DNA of 64,000 nt from Rhizophagus irregularis (taxonomy: Eukaryota > Glomeromycota > Glomeromycetes > Glomerales > Glomeraceae), in assembly GCF_026210795.1 (NCBI RefSeq), contig NC_089437.1, positions 3,782,001-3,846,000 of the forward strand, read 5' to 3'. The position numbers and the translations under genes are program-made. The notes under the pieces were generated by a model. That model made no database searches. It was not told the DNA's origin and saw nothing but the letters and a program-made list of their open reading frames with translations. Below are positions 1 to 11,346 of the stretch, in pieces (position 1 is the stretch's first letter; every line of letters starts with the position of its first letter).

Positions 1-16
1 ATCGTCAATTTATTAG

Positions 17-1776
17 GAAGGCAAACAACGTCTAACTCCAATTAATATTGACGCGGCAAATGGTGTTGGAGCTCCAAAAATGAGAGAACTTAATCAATAT
101 ATTGGAAATGAATATTTAGAAGCTATATTGATTAATGATGATTATAAGACTCAAGGCAAATTGAATTATCAGGTAATAATATTCTCTTATATTAAATTCT
201 ACTTTATAAATATTGTAATGATTGTATAATTAATTATTATTTGTTTGCAAAGTGCGGTGCCGATTTTGTTAAAACTGGTCAAAAACTTCCTACTGGAAGT
301 AATATTAAACCAGGTGATCGTGCGGCTTCATTTGATGGTGATGCTGATCGTATCGTATATTATTACATTGATGAAGGTTGGTAAATTATTATTAAAAATG
401 TGTTGTTTTATTTTATTTTTTCAAATTACTGATTTTTTTTTTCGTAATTTAAAAGAGAATACATTTAAATTATTGGATGGTGATAAAATTGCTGGATTAG
501 CTGGTGGTTTTATTATCGATCTAGTCAAAACTGCAGGTCTTGAAGGAATTGATGTTGGAGTTGTTCAAACTGCTTATGCAAATGGAAGTTCCACAACATA
601 CTTGGAAAAAGTTTTGGTAAGTTTTCGTTAATATATGCTAATACCAGTTTTTTTTTTATTTATACAGTCAACTCGCTCTGAGTGCACTCCTATTGGGACC
701 ATAATGAAAATTTGAAATAATATGCATTTAGAGAAGATGTACATTAGATAGAGAAATTTATATGTTATCTGGACGAGTAAGAGGGAATAAATATATAATG
801 CGTGCATTTAGGGAGAGTGCACTTAGAGAGAGTTGACAGTATTTGTTTTTGTTATAAATTCTAATTGTTAAATTTAAATACATAATTAGAATGTACCAGT
901 ATCTTGTGTACCTACAGGTGTTAAACATCTTCATCATGAGGCAGAAAAGTATGATATTGGTGTTTATTTTGAAGCCAATGGACACGGAACTGTATTATTT
1001 AGCAAAAAAGCTTTAAAAACAATTCGATCTGCTGAAGGGTAAACATAATAATTTTTAAACCCATGTTTATTTCTTTTTATTCTTCTATTCTTAACAGAAA
1101 CTAATTATTTGTTAATTTTTTAAGTCAAACAGCTGAACAAAAAGAAGCAATCGAAAAATTACGAGCATTAACTGATTTAATCAATCAAACAGTTGGTGAT
1201 GCTTTATCAGATTTATTACTTGTAGAAACTATTTTAACCAATCGTCAATGGTCTTTAAAAAAATGGGATCAAGCTTATTCTGATTTGCCAAATCGTTTAG
1301 TAAAAGTAATTGTAAGTATTTATAAAAGTTACAAATAATAAACATATATTTAAGAATCACATTAAATATTTTGAAAAAAAAAAAATCTAATTTTTATTTT
1401 TTTTTCTTTTTAGGTTGAAAATCGGCATATATTTAAAACTACTGATGCCGAACGAAAACTTTTAGAACCAGTAGGACTTCAAGAGCAAATTAATGAATTA
1501 GTATCAAAATATAAGAATGGTAGATCTTTTGTTAGGTAAGAATGAATGATAACAATAAAAAGATCTATCTACTACTATAGATATATATATATGAAAATTA
1601 ATTTTAATTATTTAAATTCCCTCTTTCGTAATAGACCATCAGGAACTGAAGATGTTGTACGTGTATATGCTGAAGCTGCTACAAGAGAAGAATGTGATGA
1701 ATTAGCTTATAAGGTTGCGGGGTTAGTTTATGATCAAGCTGGTGGTACTGGTGGTAGACCTAAAGAATTTTTATAA
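17..1776 (+). CDS. PCM1/AGM1: Phosphoacetylglucosamine mutase, C-terminal part (seven exons, 5' end outside the window)
   Basis: Cytosolic enzyme interconverting GlcNAc-6-phosphate and GlcNAc-1-phosphate on the route to UDP-GlcNAc, the precursor of chitin and N-glycans. Exons read as 17-172, 253-376, 456-616, 890-1038, 1125-1311, 1414-1535 and 1635-1776; every junction is GT-AG and the phases join into 346 codons plus a stop. Family landmarks appear in order: DAANGVGAP, the CGADFVKT block, the metal-binding loop [14 protein letters not shown] (exon 2), [12 protein letters not shown], the sugar-binding loop [12 protein letters not shown] (exon 4) and the phosphate-binding [15 protein letters not shown] (exon 7). 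The window opens in an intron (acceptor at 14-16). Yeast Pcm1 is about 557 residues, so roughly 200 residues with the catalytic serine lie upstream. The exon 2 donor (GTTGGT at 377) is weak but is the only one found that keeps frame. The gene looks intact. Confidence 0.93.
665..839. mobile_element. MITE with TA target duplication in a PCM1 intron
   Basis: A 175-bp element has terminal inverted repeats of about 20 bp (left CAGTCAACTCGCTCTGAGTG; the right end is its near-perfect inverse) flanked by TA at 663-664 and 840-841. The inside has no coding capacity. Without it the host intron would be about 98 bp, like the other introns of this gene. TA duplication points to mobilisation by a Tc1/mariner- or pogo-type transposase. 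Confidence 0.75.
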
Positions 1777-3088
1777 TATAATGTGATTATAATGTGATTA
1801 TATATTTTGAAGAGAATATATAATATTAATTTAATTTTAATAATGAAACCATAAGAAAAATTATGGATTCTAATTAGAATTAATCTTATTTATTTATTTA
1901 ATAAAATTTATTTTCATTATATAAAATTGTTCCGTAGCAGCCTTTTTGTTATTGGATGAAGCTCAATAAGGGGAGTGTTGATAGAGTGAGACAAATAAAA
2001 TAAATAAAATCAACTATCTCGATTTTATCCTTTTTTATTATACAAATTTAGTTATTTCAATGCTGATCATGTAACGTTTAGTTCAACATTCAAATTAAAA
2101 GTATATATATAAAATAAAACATCAAAAAACGCCATTAAAGAAATGAAACTTTTTAACTTTTTTAAAACTTCTTATAATTTATTAATAAAAAGTTTTTTTT
2201 AAATAAATACGCGTTTTTTTTCCGGTATAACATTTTAATTGATTATCATTTACCATATGATTCATTCCATATCTATTGTATTATTGTATTAACCAATATT
2301 AGAACACATAAACCCTATTAAGGTTTCGTAGTAAAAATCAGGAGAATGAAAAGTTTTTCTTTAGTTAGTTTCTTTTATACATTATCGTATTTAAATTTGT
2401 TACGATATGATGTATATTTAAATTTTGATATAAACGCGTTTCACTAATTTTCTATCAGTTTGAAAAGAAATTACTATCAGTATGTGAAGTACGTGTTTGC
2501 AATATTCAATTTTTCACATGACCAATGATTTGAAAATGTACTGTTTTCTTGTATGGATTTTTTTAAAAACTTTTTAAATAACTTAAAAACAAGTTAAAGT
2601 TCTAAATATTCTAAAAAAGAAATATTTTTTATTTAAAAATAATAAAATAAAATAAGTAAAAAAATTTCGTGCCGCCACGCTTAAACGTGGCTTTAACAAT
2701 CTAAACAATCTATATGATGATTATTAACATAAATGATTCTATTTAAAAAAAAAAATCACGATCATAAACGAACTTCATTTTTCGTATCGTTCATGGCGTG
2801 ACACAGATAAGGTTTACAAGAAGTTCATTTAAGAGAGGTTTAATTTTAATAGATGATCTATTATTCCATTTATTCCATTTTGACCAAATATATATATTAT
2901 TGTTTTTTTTTCGTAATCAATGACAAAAATTATGATGAAAATTCAAAAATTAAATATGGTATTATGGATTCCTTAAATGCATTTTTAATTTGGATTTACA
3001 GTATATCATCACATCAATAAATTGTCACTTGCTTTGTAATGCAAATTTTGCAAAGCTAAGGTTGGTGATACCATATATCGGTGATACA
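1777..3088. other. Intergenic, no gene recognised
   Basis: AT-rich spacer between PCM1 and the first F-box gene. The only local structure noted is a perfect 6-bp stem (GCCACG/CGTGGC, 2674-2691) with a 6-nt loop, which could be chance. No convincing ORF or RNA gene. Confidence 0.6.
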
Positions 3089-3098
3089 TATAAAAAAG
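3089..3098 (+). promoter_or_regulatory. TATA-like box of the first F-box gene
   Basis: TATAAAAAAG lies about 110 nt before the ATG at 3210, with an A/T-rich leader between. Similar boxes precede two other single-copy genes here (8009 and 10145). Confidence 0.45.
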
Positions 3099-3209
3099 GA
3101 TCAAATAGTAAATCGAGAACTTTTTTTTTACCTTTCTTAATCCAAAAAAAAAAAAACATATACGCCGCAGTTTTTTCTCTTAATATAAAAACAATCACAC
3201 TTAAAAATA

Positions 3210-4820
3210 ATGTCACCCTTTTATTTACCAAACGAATGTATTCAAGATATTTTAAAATATGTGGAAGAAAAAGATAACAAGACATTACATTCCGCGTTAT
3301 TGGTGAATCGGACTTGGTGTCGAAATACAGTTTCGTTTCTCTGGAAGAAACCATTCAACTCACCACCATCTGATTCACAAAATAATTACAAGATTATTCC
3401 AATTTTAGCATCATTTATTGATGATGATAAAATGAAACAATTCAAGATTAAAGAAAAAGACCTTCCGGTACCAAAGCAAACAACTTTTGATTATCCTTCT
3501 TTTATAAGACATTTGGATTTTGTTAATTTATGGAAACAAGTTTTTAGATGTTATCCTCGTACTTCGGATAATTATATTACAAATAATGAATTATATCCTC
3601 TTCAAGATGATTTTAAATCAGTACAACGAAAAAGAAATTCTTCTCTAAGTCTTCAAGATGAATATAATTCATCTCAACAAAAAAAAGCAGAAGTTGTAAA
3701 AGCTCTTTATGAAGTAATTTTACAAAGAAGTAGATTGGAAAGGTTAACATTATCAATGAAAGATTGGCACTATCCAATTTATAATGAATTTATCTTTGAT
3801 GCTTTAACGTCAACACCTAATGCTCGTAACGCTTTAGCAAGATTATCAAGATTTGATTGTAATTTAGCAGCAACAAATATTTCAGCTTTACATGACCTTG
3901 CTTTTATTTCAAAAAAGATTAAAACTTTATCTATACAAATATTTAGACATGTATTTCGTGATGGTCACTTAACAGAATTATCAAACCTTATTGAATCACA
4001 AGATTCTTTAGAACAAATTAATATTTTTAAAGATCATAAATGTAATAACATTACGATCGATCTATCATCCCTCGTCTCACAAGCAAAATCCCTTAAAAAA
4101 TTAAAATTACATTATGTTATTATTAATGATAAACAACTTGAATATATTACAAAACTTCATAATCTTCAAGAATTAATGTTTACATGTGTTAGATTAGATG
4201 GTAAGATGACATTATTATCAAATGTTATCTTTACAAAATTAAAAGTACTTAGAATATATAGTACTTTTATTAATCATAATAGGGAAAATAGTAAATTACA
4301 ACAAGATAATGATCCATTTGTAGGTTTGATAAGGAATAATGGTTCTCATTTAAAAGATTTAAGTTTAGAATTCAAATTAAGTTATCATCCTCAATTATTA
4401 AATAATGTAGCAAAATATTGTGAAAATTTACTCACTTTTACTACTTATTATAATGAAGATGATGATATGCCTGGTATATATAATGTATTAAAAAAATGTT
4501 CAAAAATTGAATTATTTGGGATTGATGGATTTGCTAATATGTCTCATAAGACTATCATGGAATTTTCTAAATCTATTCCAACAAATGTAAGAAAATTGGA
4601 TTTTAGATATGATTGTTTAGATATGGATACACTTGAAGTTTTCTTAGATCATTATGAAGGTTATGATGTTAAATATTTAATTTGTAATGTTAAGGGTGAT
4701 AAACAAGAATTGAAAAAAATGATTGAAAAAACTTCTTCTAGTAAAGGAAGAATTGTTAAAAAATGTTCTATTGAACGTGAAGATTCCGAAAAAGTTGTTA
4801 ACATTGAATGGCAATTATAA
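3210..4820 (+). CDS. F-box/LRR-like protein, 536 aa
   Basis: Single-exon gene. Residues about 5-47 form an F-box (LPNECIQDILKYV, then LHSALLVNRTWCRNTV and FLWKKPF), the segment that binds Skp1 in SCF ubiquitin ligases. The rest, from about residue 160, is a series of irregular leucine-rich stretches (for example LERLTLSMKDW, LKKLKLHYVIINDKQLEYI, LQELMFTCVRLDG, HLKDLSLEFKL), the likely substrate-binding part. This is the layout of the large F-box family of Rhizophagus. The start is the first ATG after a TATA-like box and directly precedes the F-box. No frame break. The substrate cannot be inferred. Confidence 0.88.
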   Translation: MSPFYLPNECIQDILKYVEEKDNKTLHSALLVNRTWCRNTVSFLWKKPFNSPPSDSQNNYKIIPILASFIDDDKMKQFKIKEKDLPVPKQTTFDYPSFIRHLDFVNLWKQVFRCYPRTSDNYITNNELYPLQDDFKSVQRKRNSSLSLQDEYNSSQQKKAEVVKALYEVILQRSRLERLTLSMKDWHYPIYNEFIFDALTSTPNARNALARLSRFDCNLAATNISALHDLAFISKKIKTLSIQIFRHVFRDGHLTELSNLIESQDSLEQINIFKDHKCNNITIDLSSLVSQAKSLKKLKLHYVIINDKQLEYITKLHNLQELMFTCVRLDGKMTLLSNVIFTKLKVLRIYSTFINHNRENSKLQQDNDPFVGLIRNNGSHLKDLSLEFKLSYHPQLLNNVAKYCENLLTFTTYYNEDDDMPGIYNVLKKCSKIELFGIDGFANMSHKTIMEFSKSIPTNVRKLDFRYDCLDMDTLEVFLDHYEGYDVKYLICNVKGDKQELKKMIEKTSSSKGRIVKKCSIEREDSEKVVNIEWQL

Positions 4821-5370
4821 GAATCATAAGGTAAAAAAAAAAAATATTAAATTATATAAAATAATAATTTATACTTGTTAATAATATATTTCGTTTTTTT
4901 TATATTTTTTTTATATATATATATAATATATTTAGAAAATGAGATTAAACTCAAATAGAAAAATAAGAAATTAAGATTTATTATGATTATATATTATTTA
5001 GTAATTATTTTATTTTATTTTATTATTATTATTTTTTTTTATTGAACAATAAAAAATAATTTAGAATTTTTTTTTAGTTTATGTATAATAATCTCTATTT
5101 ATTTACTTTTTTTGGTAAAAAAATTAAAAAAAAAATAATAAATTTTTTATATTAAATTACAATTTTATACCATTGGAATAATAATTAATATATAACTTTC
5201 GTAACTATTTTAGTTTACAAAAATAATTTATTATAAAATAAAAATTACAATAATTATCTATTAAAATACAAAAAAAAAAAATACACGTTCATGAATTCTA
5301 GATCACAAAATAACAATATAACAATATAACAATGTAATAATATACACATGCCCTCCTAAACCTCCTTAGG
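4821..5370. other. Convergent intergenic spacer
   Basis: About 550 bp of extreme AT sequence with A/T homopolymers between the stop of the F-box gene and the stop of the minus-strand BTB gene. It must hold the 3' ends of both transcripts. No ORF supported. Confidence 0.6.
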
Positions 5371-6893
5371 TTATCTCTTTTTATGAGTGTAACAATTATT
5401 ATTATTAGATTTATTATATGTAGATGATGATGATGATGGGGTAGAAACTGAAATATTTGATCTTTTTGGTTTTTCAAAAATTTGATAAACTTCATAATCA
5501 CTTATAGGTATAGAATCAGAATTATCGTTTGACATCCATAATATAGAACGTTTACTATTAGGAAAAGCCAACAAACCTTCAGCACCAAAACAAGGACCAT
5601 ATCCAGTTCTTCTTTGAATAGCAAATCTATCAAGTCTTGTTAAATCGGATACATTAGAATCAAAATGAAATATAAAACTATCAGAAGTAGCATGATCAAA
5701 TTTCCAATCTAATGGATTATAACCACCATAAATAGCAGTTGATTTATTAGATTTAAATACAACCACAGTCTTTTGTAAATTACCACATTTTAAATTAAAT
5801 AAATCAGGAGAGAAACCATCACGACGTCCACGTATAACTAATCTAAATTCGTAAGGGATATCAGCTGGTAAATAAGGTCTTGTATCTCTTTTATCAATCC
5901 AACTTGAAATTAAAGTAGCATGACAAATATTAAGAATAGTTTCATTAAATTGAAAAGAAATAGGAGATCTTATAATAGAATTAGAAGAACATTCCTTTTT
6001 CAATTGATGTAATAAAACTTCATTAAATTTTTCAGTAGGTAAAAATGGTTCACAAGAAATTAAAAGATCATAAAATTCATTCCAATTTAAATTCATAATA
6101 CTTTTCCATGGAATACATGGACTTAAAGTTTGTTTAAATTCTTCCCAATCACTTTTATTCCATTTTGTAACTTGAGTAGTTAAAGTAGGAATTTGTAATT
6201 TTGCCCAATTAACAATAAAACCCCAAGTATTTTCATTTAATTTCAAACATCCAACTTCATCAAGTGAAGATAAAATCATTGGATTAAAACTTTCAGGTGA
6301 TTCAAATACTTCTAAAGGATTAGATGAAATTCTTGTCGTAAAATGATTTTGTAAGGAACTAAAAGATTTTCTACTATAAATTGATCTATGATAAATATAA
6401 AAATTTTTATCCATCCAATCTTTTTGTTGATAAATCAAATATTCTTGAATTTGACCTAATGCTTCTTCAAGTCCAAGATCATCCGCTGCAAAAAGTAACT
6501 CAAGTGCTTGCTTTCCAACACAATTAAAAAATTCGAGTCTACCTGTATAAATATATCTTTAAAAATGAAGAAGAGAAAATATAAATTACGCGTAAAAATA
6601 AAATAAAATAAACAATAAACAATAAACAATAAAACATACTTTAGAATAATTTCAAAAATTGCGGGAGAAATAGTATGATTTGTAATTACAATTTTATCAT
6701 ATTCTTGTTTTGCTTGGTCACTTTGTAAATACTGATGAAAATAAGGTACTCTTGCTCGAAGAATAAGAGAGTGAGCTTGAAATTCTTTTGTTTCAGTATT
6801 ATCTCCTACACGTATAATAACATCATAATAAGCTTTTGTCTCAAAAATTTTATTAAGATCACGCGAAAGTTTTTGTAATAAATGATATGACAT
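5371..6893 (-). CDS. BTB-BACK-TLDc domain protein, 479 aa, two exons
   Basis: Exon 1 is 6893-6640 and exon 2 is 6556-5371; the 83-bp intron (donor GTATGT, acceptor AAAG) joins ..IFEIILK to YIYTGRLEFF in the BTB fold. Residues about 20-120 are the BTB domain (YYDVIIRVG, FQAHSLILRARVPYF, PAIFEIILKYIYTGR), which can dimerise and bind Cul3. A BACK-like helical region follows (about 130-270). Residues about 300-455 form a TLDc domain (FRLVIRGRRDGFS, then IYGGYNPLDW, and a C-terminal GFGAEGLL-like block written as CFGAEGLLAF). The tail is Ser/Asn-rich. BTB-TLDc genes are highly expanded in Rhizophagus and probably encode Cul3 adaptors. It is convergent with the upstream F-box gene. No disruption seen. 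Confidence 0.88.
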
Positions 6894-6973
6894 GTTTTAT
6901 AATTTAAAAATATTTGAGAAAAAAATAATAATTTTTTAAAATTTTATTTTAAAACTTTAAAAAAAAAAAAATT

Positions 6974-6984
6974 CTCCCTTATAC
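6974..6984 (-). promoter_or_regulatory. Possible TATA-like box of the BTB-TLDc gene
   Basis: On the minus strand GTATAAGGGAG lies about 80 nt before the ATG at 6893. The spacing resembles the other genes here but the match is weaker. Confidence 0.3.
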
Positions 6985-8008
6985 GACTTTAGGATCGACC
7001 AGTTATGTTACTTATTTACCGTTACTCAAAATACACACTTAAACACACTTGAAGGCTGTTGTTTTTAATTTAAACTAACAATGAATAATCAATCATAACG
7101 ACACATGAAATTTTTTTGATCCTAAATACAAAAAATTTCATTGTAATATCATTGAACTTTTTTGTTCAGTTCAAAAGGTTCGGTACATTTGTTACATTTG
7201 TTGAAACAAATTAAAGTTTTACCTTGATCGAGACATTTGGTCGCTAAAAAATAATGAATCACATGTTGACCGCATTTTTACAGTGATTTTCCCGTCATCA
7301 TTTGGATGGGAAAAATGGGAAAAGATTTTTTTTTATAATGAACATAAATTTGGAAGGTTATAGTTACGTAAAATAATGGTATCATTATTATCATTATTTT
7401 AATTATTTTAGTTGAATTTTTGTGAACCAAATAAAATATTACTTTTATTCCCAAAAGACCTTGTGTAACTAAGGATTATAATGAACACTATTTTGATCAT
7501 AGTAATAAGTAGTAAAGGGATGAGAAGCAGAAGTAGCATGAAAACCATGTAAAACCATGTAAAACCATGTAAACCATGTAAACGGGATGCAGGGTCAGCA
7601 GGGATATATCATTGGATGATGACGTGAGGTCACGTATTTTTTTTATGGGGAGTTAAGAAGTTAAGATATCTTATTATATTGATAAATTGTAAAATTAAAA
7701 GGAAAAACAAGAGAGAGAGAAAAAAAATGTTTTTAATGTATATAATAACAAAAAAAAAACAAAAAAAGAAAGTAATTAGTAAATTGAGATTTAACCCCAA
7801 TTTAGGTCGTCATTTGAATCGTTATTGAATTGTTAAAAAGGACTAGGTTAAATAAATGTATGGGAAATCACAGGAAAATCCGTGATTTGATTTGTTCGAT
7901 TTATTTGATTTAACCACGTACATTTTAATAATTTTGCATATTTTTGAAACTGAGATATAAATAAATTAAATTTCTTACATATTCTTTTTTTTTTTTCCAC
8001 CCTTTTTT
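6985..8008. other. Divergent intergenic region with short tandem repeats
   Basis: Spacer between the BTB gene and the second F-box gene. A decanucleotide (AAAACCATGT) is repeated about four times at 7541-7585. No ORF supported. It contains the promoters of two divergent genes. Confidence 0.55.
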
Positions 8009-8071
8009 TATATAAAATTTCTCCTACGCCAGTCAGTCAACCAGTCAGTCAGTCAGTCAGTCAAATAAAAG
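8009..8071 (+). promoter_or_regulatory. TATA-like box and CAGT-repeat 5' leader of the second F-box gene
   Basis: TATATAAAA at 8009-8017 lies about 55 nt before the ATG at 8072. The leader at about 8030-8063 is a run of CAGT units (interrupted once by CAAC). The tetranucleotide tract sits in what should be the transcribed leader, so its length may vary between isolates. Confidence 0.5.
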
Positions 8072-8420
8072 ATGATAAAATTACCCAACGAATGTATACA
8101 AAACATTTTGAAATACGTCAATAAAGATGATTATAAAACATTTTATTATATTACATTAATAAGTCGACAATGGTGTCGTAATAGTATCATATTTCTTTGG
8201 AAACAACCTTTTAATATACCTGATAATTTTAAAAATCGATATAAATTAATATCAATCTTTCTTTATTTTTATGATATAAATCAAAAAAATATTTATCAAA
8301 CTATCGCATCATCTTTTAATTATCCTAGTTTCCTTAAAAATCTAAATTCAGATAATCTGGCAAAAATTACTTTAGAATGGATAACAAGAAATTATTCAAC
8401 CAAAAAAAAGAAAAAATATC

Positions 8421-8459
<39 letters not shown>

Positions 8460-9553
8460 CTTTTATTTCATATAAAAATAAAATTAATTTATTAAAAAAA
8501 ATATTTAAAACAAATTTAACAAATTCATCCTTAAAAGAACAATTTAACTTAATAATTCAACCAATTATATATGTTATAATGGAAAAATGTACAAATATTG
8601 AACATTTACATATTGGAAATTATTATTCAAATAATAAGAAATATTATTTTTTAGAAAATTATATTGAGGAATATTTATTAAAAAATGATTTAAGGAAATG
8701 TTTTAATAATTTAACCACATTTAATTGTCATCAATCAAATATTGATCCTATAATATTCCTTAAATTTTCCAATAATATAAGAAATATTACTTCATTATCA
8801 GTTACAATATCAAATAATAATTTATTTGATGATAGTAAATTAAAAGAATTGGTTGAATTAATAAATTCTCAAGAAAATCTTAATTCTCTTAGTATAAGAA
8901 ATGAATATAATGCTGATATGTCATTGGTATTTGAAGCAATATCAAAAAAATCAATTTCATTACAAAAACTTGAATTAATTTCTCATAGAAATCTTAAATC
9001 TGATGAAGCAAATTATTTATCACAATGTATAAATTTAAAAGAATTAATATTAGATGGTATAAGAATTGGGGATGAAATAGTGGATCCTTTATTAATTAAT
9101 TCCAAATTTTTTAATTTAAAAGATTTGAGATTAATGAACATTTTTCAACAAACTTCTTTTGAAATTTCTCCTTTTATTAAAAATAATGGTTCTTTATTAA
9201 ATTATCTTCATTTGGGTTTAGATTTAAAAATTAATCCTAATCTTTTAATAACAATTTCAAAATTTTGTTTAAATCTTTCAACTTTTATTATTTCAATACA
9301 AGAAGGTGATATGTTTAATTTACTTTATCCATTATTTGATAATTGTAAGAAATTGAAATTAATTAGAATTTATGAAATTAATATTAATAGTTTAAATGAG
9401 ATCATTTTATCTGATTTTATTAATCATATTTCAATTATTTTAATTAGTTTGAATTCCTTAATTTTAAATGATATTACGTTTTCTTCATTTTCTTTAAAAA
9501 GTTTCAATGGATATGATCTTTTATTTGAATTAAAAAGAAAATTTTTGTATTAA
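8072..9553 (+). CDS. F-box/LRR-like protein, 493 aa
   Basis: Single-exon gene with the same plan as the 3210-4820 gene. The F-box occupies residues about 3-47 (LPNECIQNILKYV, ISRQWCRNSIIFLWKQPF), starting two residues after the Met, which supports this start. A basic stretch (KKKKKYR) followed by an Asn run from an AAT microsatellite (about 8420-8452) interrupts the linker. Leucine-rich segments follow (LNSLSIRNEY, LQKLELISH, LKELILDGIRI, FNLKDLRLMNIF). Likely a Skp1-binding adaptor of an SCF ubiquitin ligase; substrate unknown. The ORF is intact. It is probably a diverged paralogue of the neighbouring F-box gene. Confidence 0.86.
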
Positions 9554-10144
9554 TACAGTATATAATCATTCATTTAATAATAAACAAAACGATGTTTAAT
9601 CATGTTAATCATAATTTGATTTAGTAAAATATTCCGGATTTACAAAATTTCTTTTCGCAAATTATGTTTAATTTATGTTTAATAATGTTTATAGTTATTG
9701 GATCCAAGTCACCCGATTCCTTTGTTAATAAACGGAATTTCTTAAAAAAGGACTGATCTCTTATTTGAAGATCTCTGTATCTCTGTATGTAGGTTTAAAG
9801 ATCCTCCATAAGCATAAATTGATGCTCCATGCAAGCGTATCCTTGTTATTCAAAATTATGTAACCAATATAATAATAATCATTTGATTGAGATCATGAAT
9901 TCCATGAATTCCCTAATTTCATCTGTCAAAGATCAAAAAACTTGATTATTATAGATTATTAATCGTGATGGAATTGGTGCCCTATGGCTTTCTTTATGAT
10001 CTACAATTCGCTAAAAAATTTTTGTGTACCCATAAACTGACCAAAGTTCACGAGCTTCCCACGCTGCAGTTGCTGTAGTTTGTTGCACAGTCCAGACTCC
10101 CAGAATTATGAAATAATGAGATAATACATCGACTTTTTTTTTTT
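9554..10144. other. Intergenic, no gene recognised
   Basis: Spacer downstream of the second F-box gene; moderately AT-rich, no ORF of note and no clear repeat. Confidence 0.55.
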
Positions 10145-10156
10145 TATATAAAAAGG
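10145..10156 (+). promoter_or_regulatory. TATA box of the small unknown gene
   Basis: TATATAAAAAGG, the strongest TATA-like match in the window, 53 nt before the ATG at 10209. Its presence supports the small gene as a real transcription unit. Confidence 0.55.
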
Positions 10157-10208
10157 AATGTAAATTTCCTTTCCATAATTTTTGTATTCATTGTTTTAAA
10201 AAATTACG

Positions 10209-10870
10209 ATGAATTTTAAAAATTTTTACGTCAAAATAGAATTTGAGAATGAAGGTATTTTTTATTTTATTTTTTAAACTTAAAATTCGATAAATTTTCT
10301 AACTTTATATGTATATATTTTTTTTTTTTAGGAAATTTGAATGAATTAATATTAAAATTTATCGGTACACAAAATAATCGAGCTTTCTTTTATCCAATTT
10401 CTTCGATATTTAAAAATTCTTATTCTTCACTTCTTATAAAATCAATTAAATTATCATCATCATCATCAAAAAATTCAATAGAATTGGATATTTCACAAAT
10501 ACTATATCCTAATTTAGAAATTAGAACCGATTATAAAATCTTTGATAAAAATTTGAAATGGAATTTTATTTTTGAAATTATTAAAAATGAGAATATGATG
10601 ATTTTTTCTCCTTTGAGATTTGATATTGAATTAAATTATTTATGTAATTATTTGAAAAAGATTGAAGATTATGAAGATAAATGGAGTCATTATTCTTACG
10701 AAGATAATACCGTAGCACAATGTAGTTTGGGTTCTATTTTTAGATTTTATTATCTATCAAAAAAAATCTTTCGTAATGGAATCTTCCGTAATGGAATCTT
10801 CTGTAATGGAATTTTTAATAAAAAATTTCAATCTAAAATTCATGTAAATATTGATGAAAAGAAAAAATAA
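10209..10870 (+). CDS. Small protein of unknown function, 194 aa, two exons
   Basis: Exon 1 is 10209-10254 and exon 2 is 10332-10870; the 77-bp intron (GTATTT ... TTTTTAG) splits a Gly codon and the phases match exactly. The predicted protein starts MNFKNFYVKIEFENEGNLNE and has no recognised domain. It is hydrophobic/aromatic-rich with a Ser run (LSSSSSK, residues about 56-62). Near the C-terminus (about 164-179) a five-residue unit, FRNGI, occurs three times with one change (FCNGI), from a 15-nt tandem repeat. The end is basic (DEKKK). A strong TATA box and a clean intron support a real gene. The opening resembles the start of several Rhizophagus lineage proteins, but I would not assign a function. 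Confidence 0.65.
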
Positions 10871-11346
10871 TTTGAAAAATTCCAGAAAGAAGAAAAAAAT
10901 TTTTTTTTTTAATGTAAAAATTTCTTTATTTTATTCCCTTTTTTCTCTTTTTATTACTTATTATGTATTTTATTTAATAATAAAAAAATTTTTAAGGGAT
11001 TGTCTTCAATAAGAAAACTAATACTTATATGGTATAGGAAAAAGTAAGTTTATATTTAGAAAGACATTTCTTAATAAGTATATACTACTAATAATAAATT
11101 TCTAATAATAATTATCTTTTTTAATTGGTATTTAATATTATATATATATTATATATAAGAATTTTACTTATTTTATTAAAAAAGTATTATTAAAATATAT
11201 ATATAGTATTTCAAATATTTATTATAAATCAAATAAAAAGGTACTAATAATTATATAATTCTTTATAATTGGTATAATTGAAAACCTTTATTAGTAAAAG
11301 TAACTTTAAATTAAAAAAATTAGATTTTAAAATTTTATAATATATA
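10871..11346. other. AT-rich spacer
   Basis: About 475 bp of very AT-rich sequence (TATATA runs) between the small gene and the left TIR of the pogo-like element. Nothing recognised. Confidence 0.55.

Noticed and set aside
2671-2691. Short perfect hairpin as a terminator or RNA element
   Set aside because: A single 6-bp stem in an AT-rich spacer is not enough evidence.
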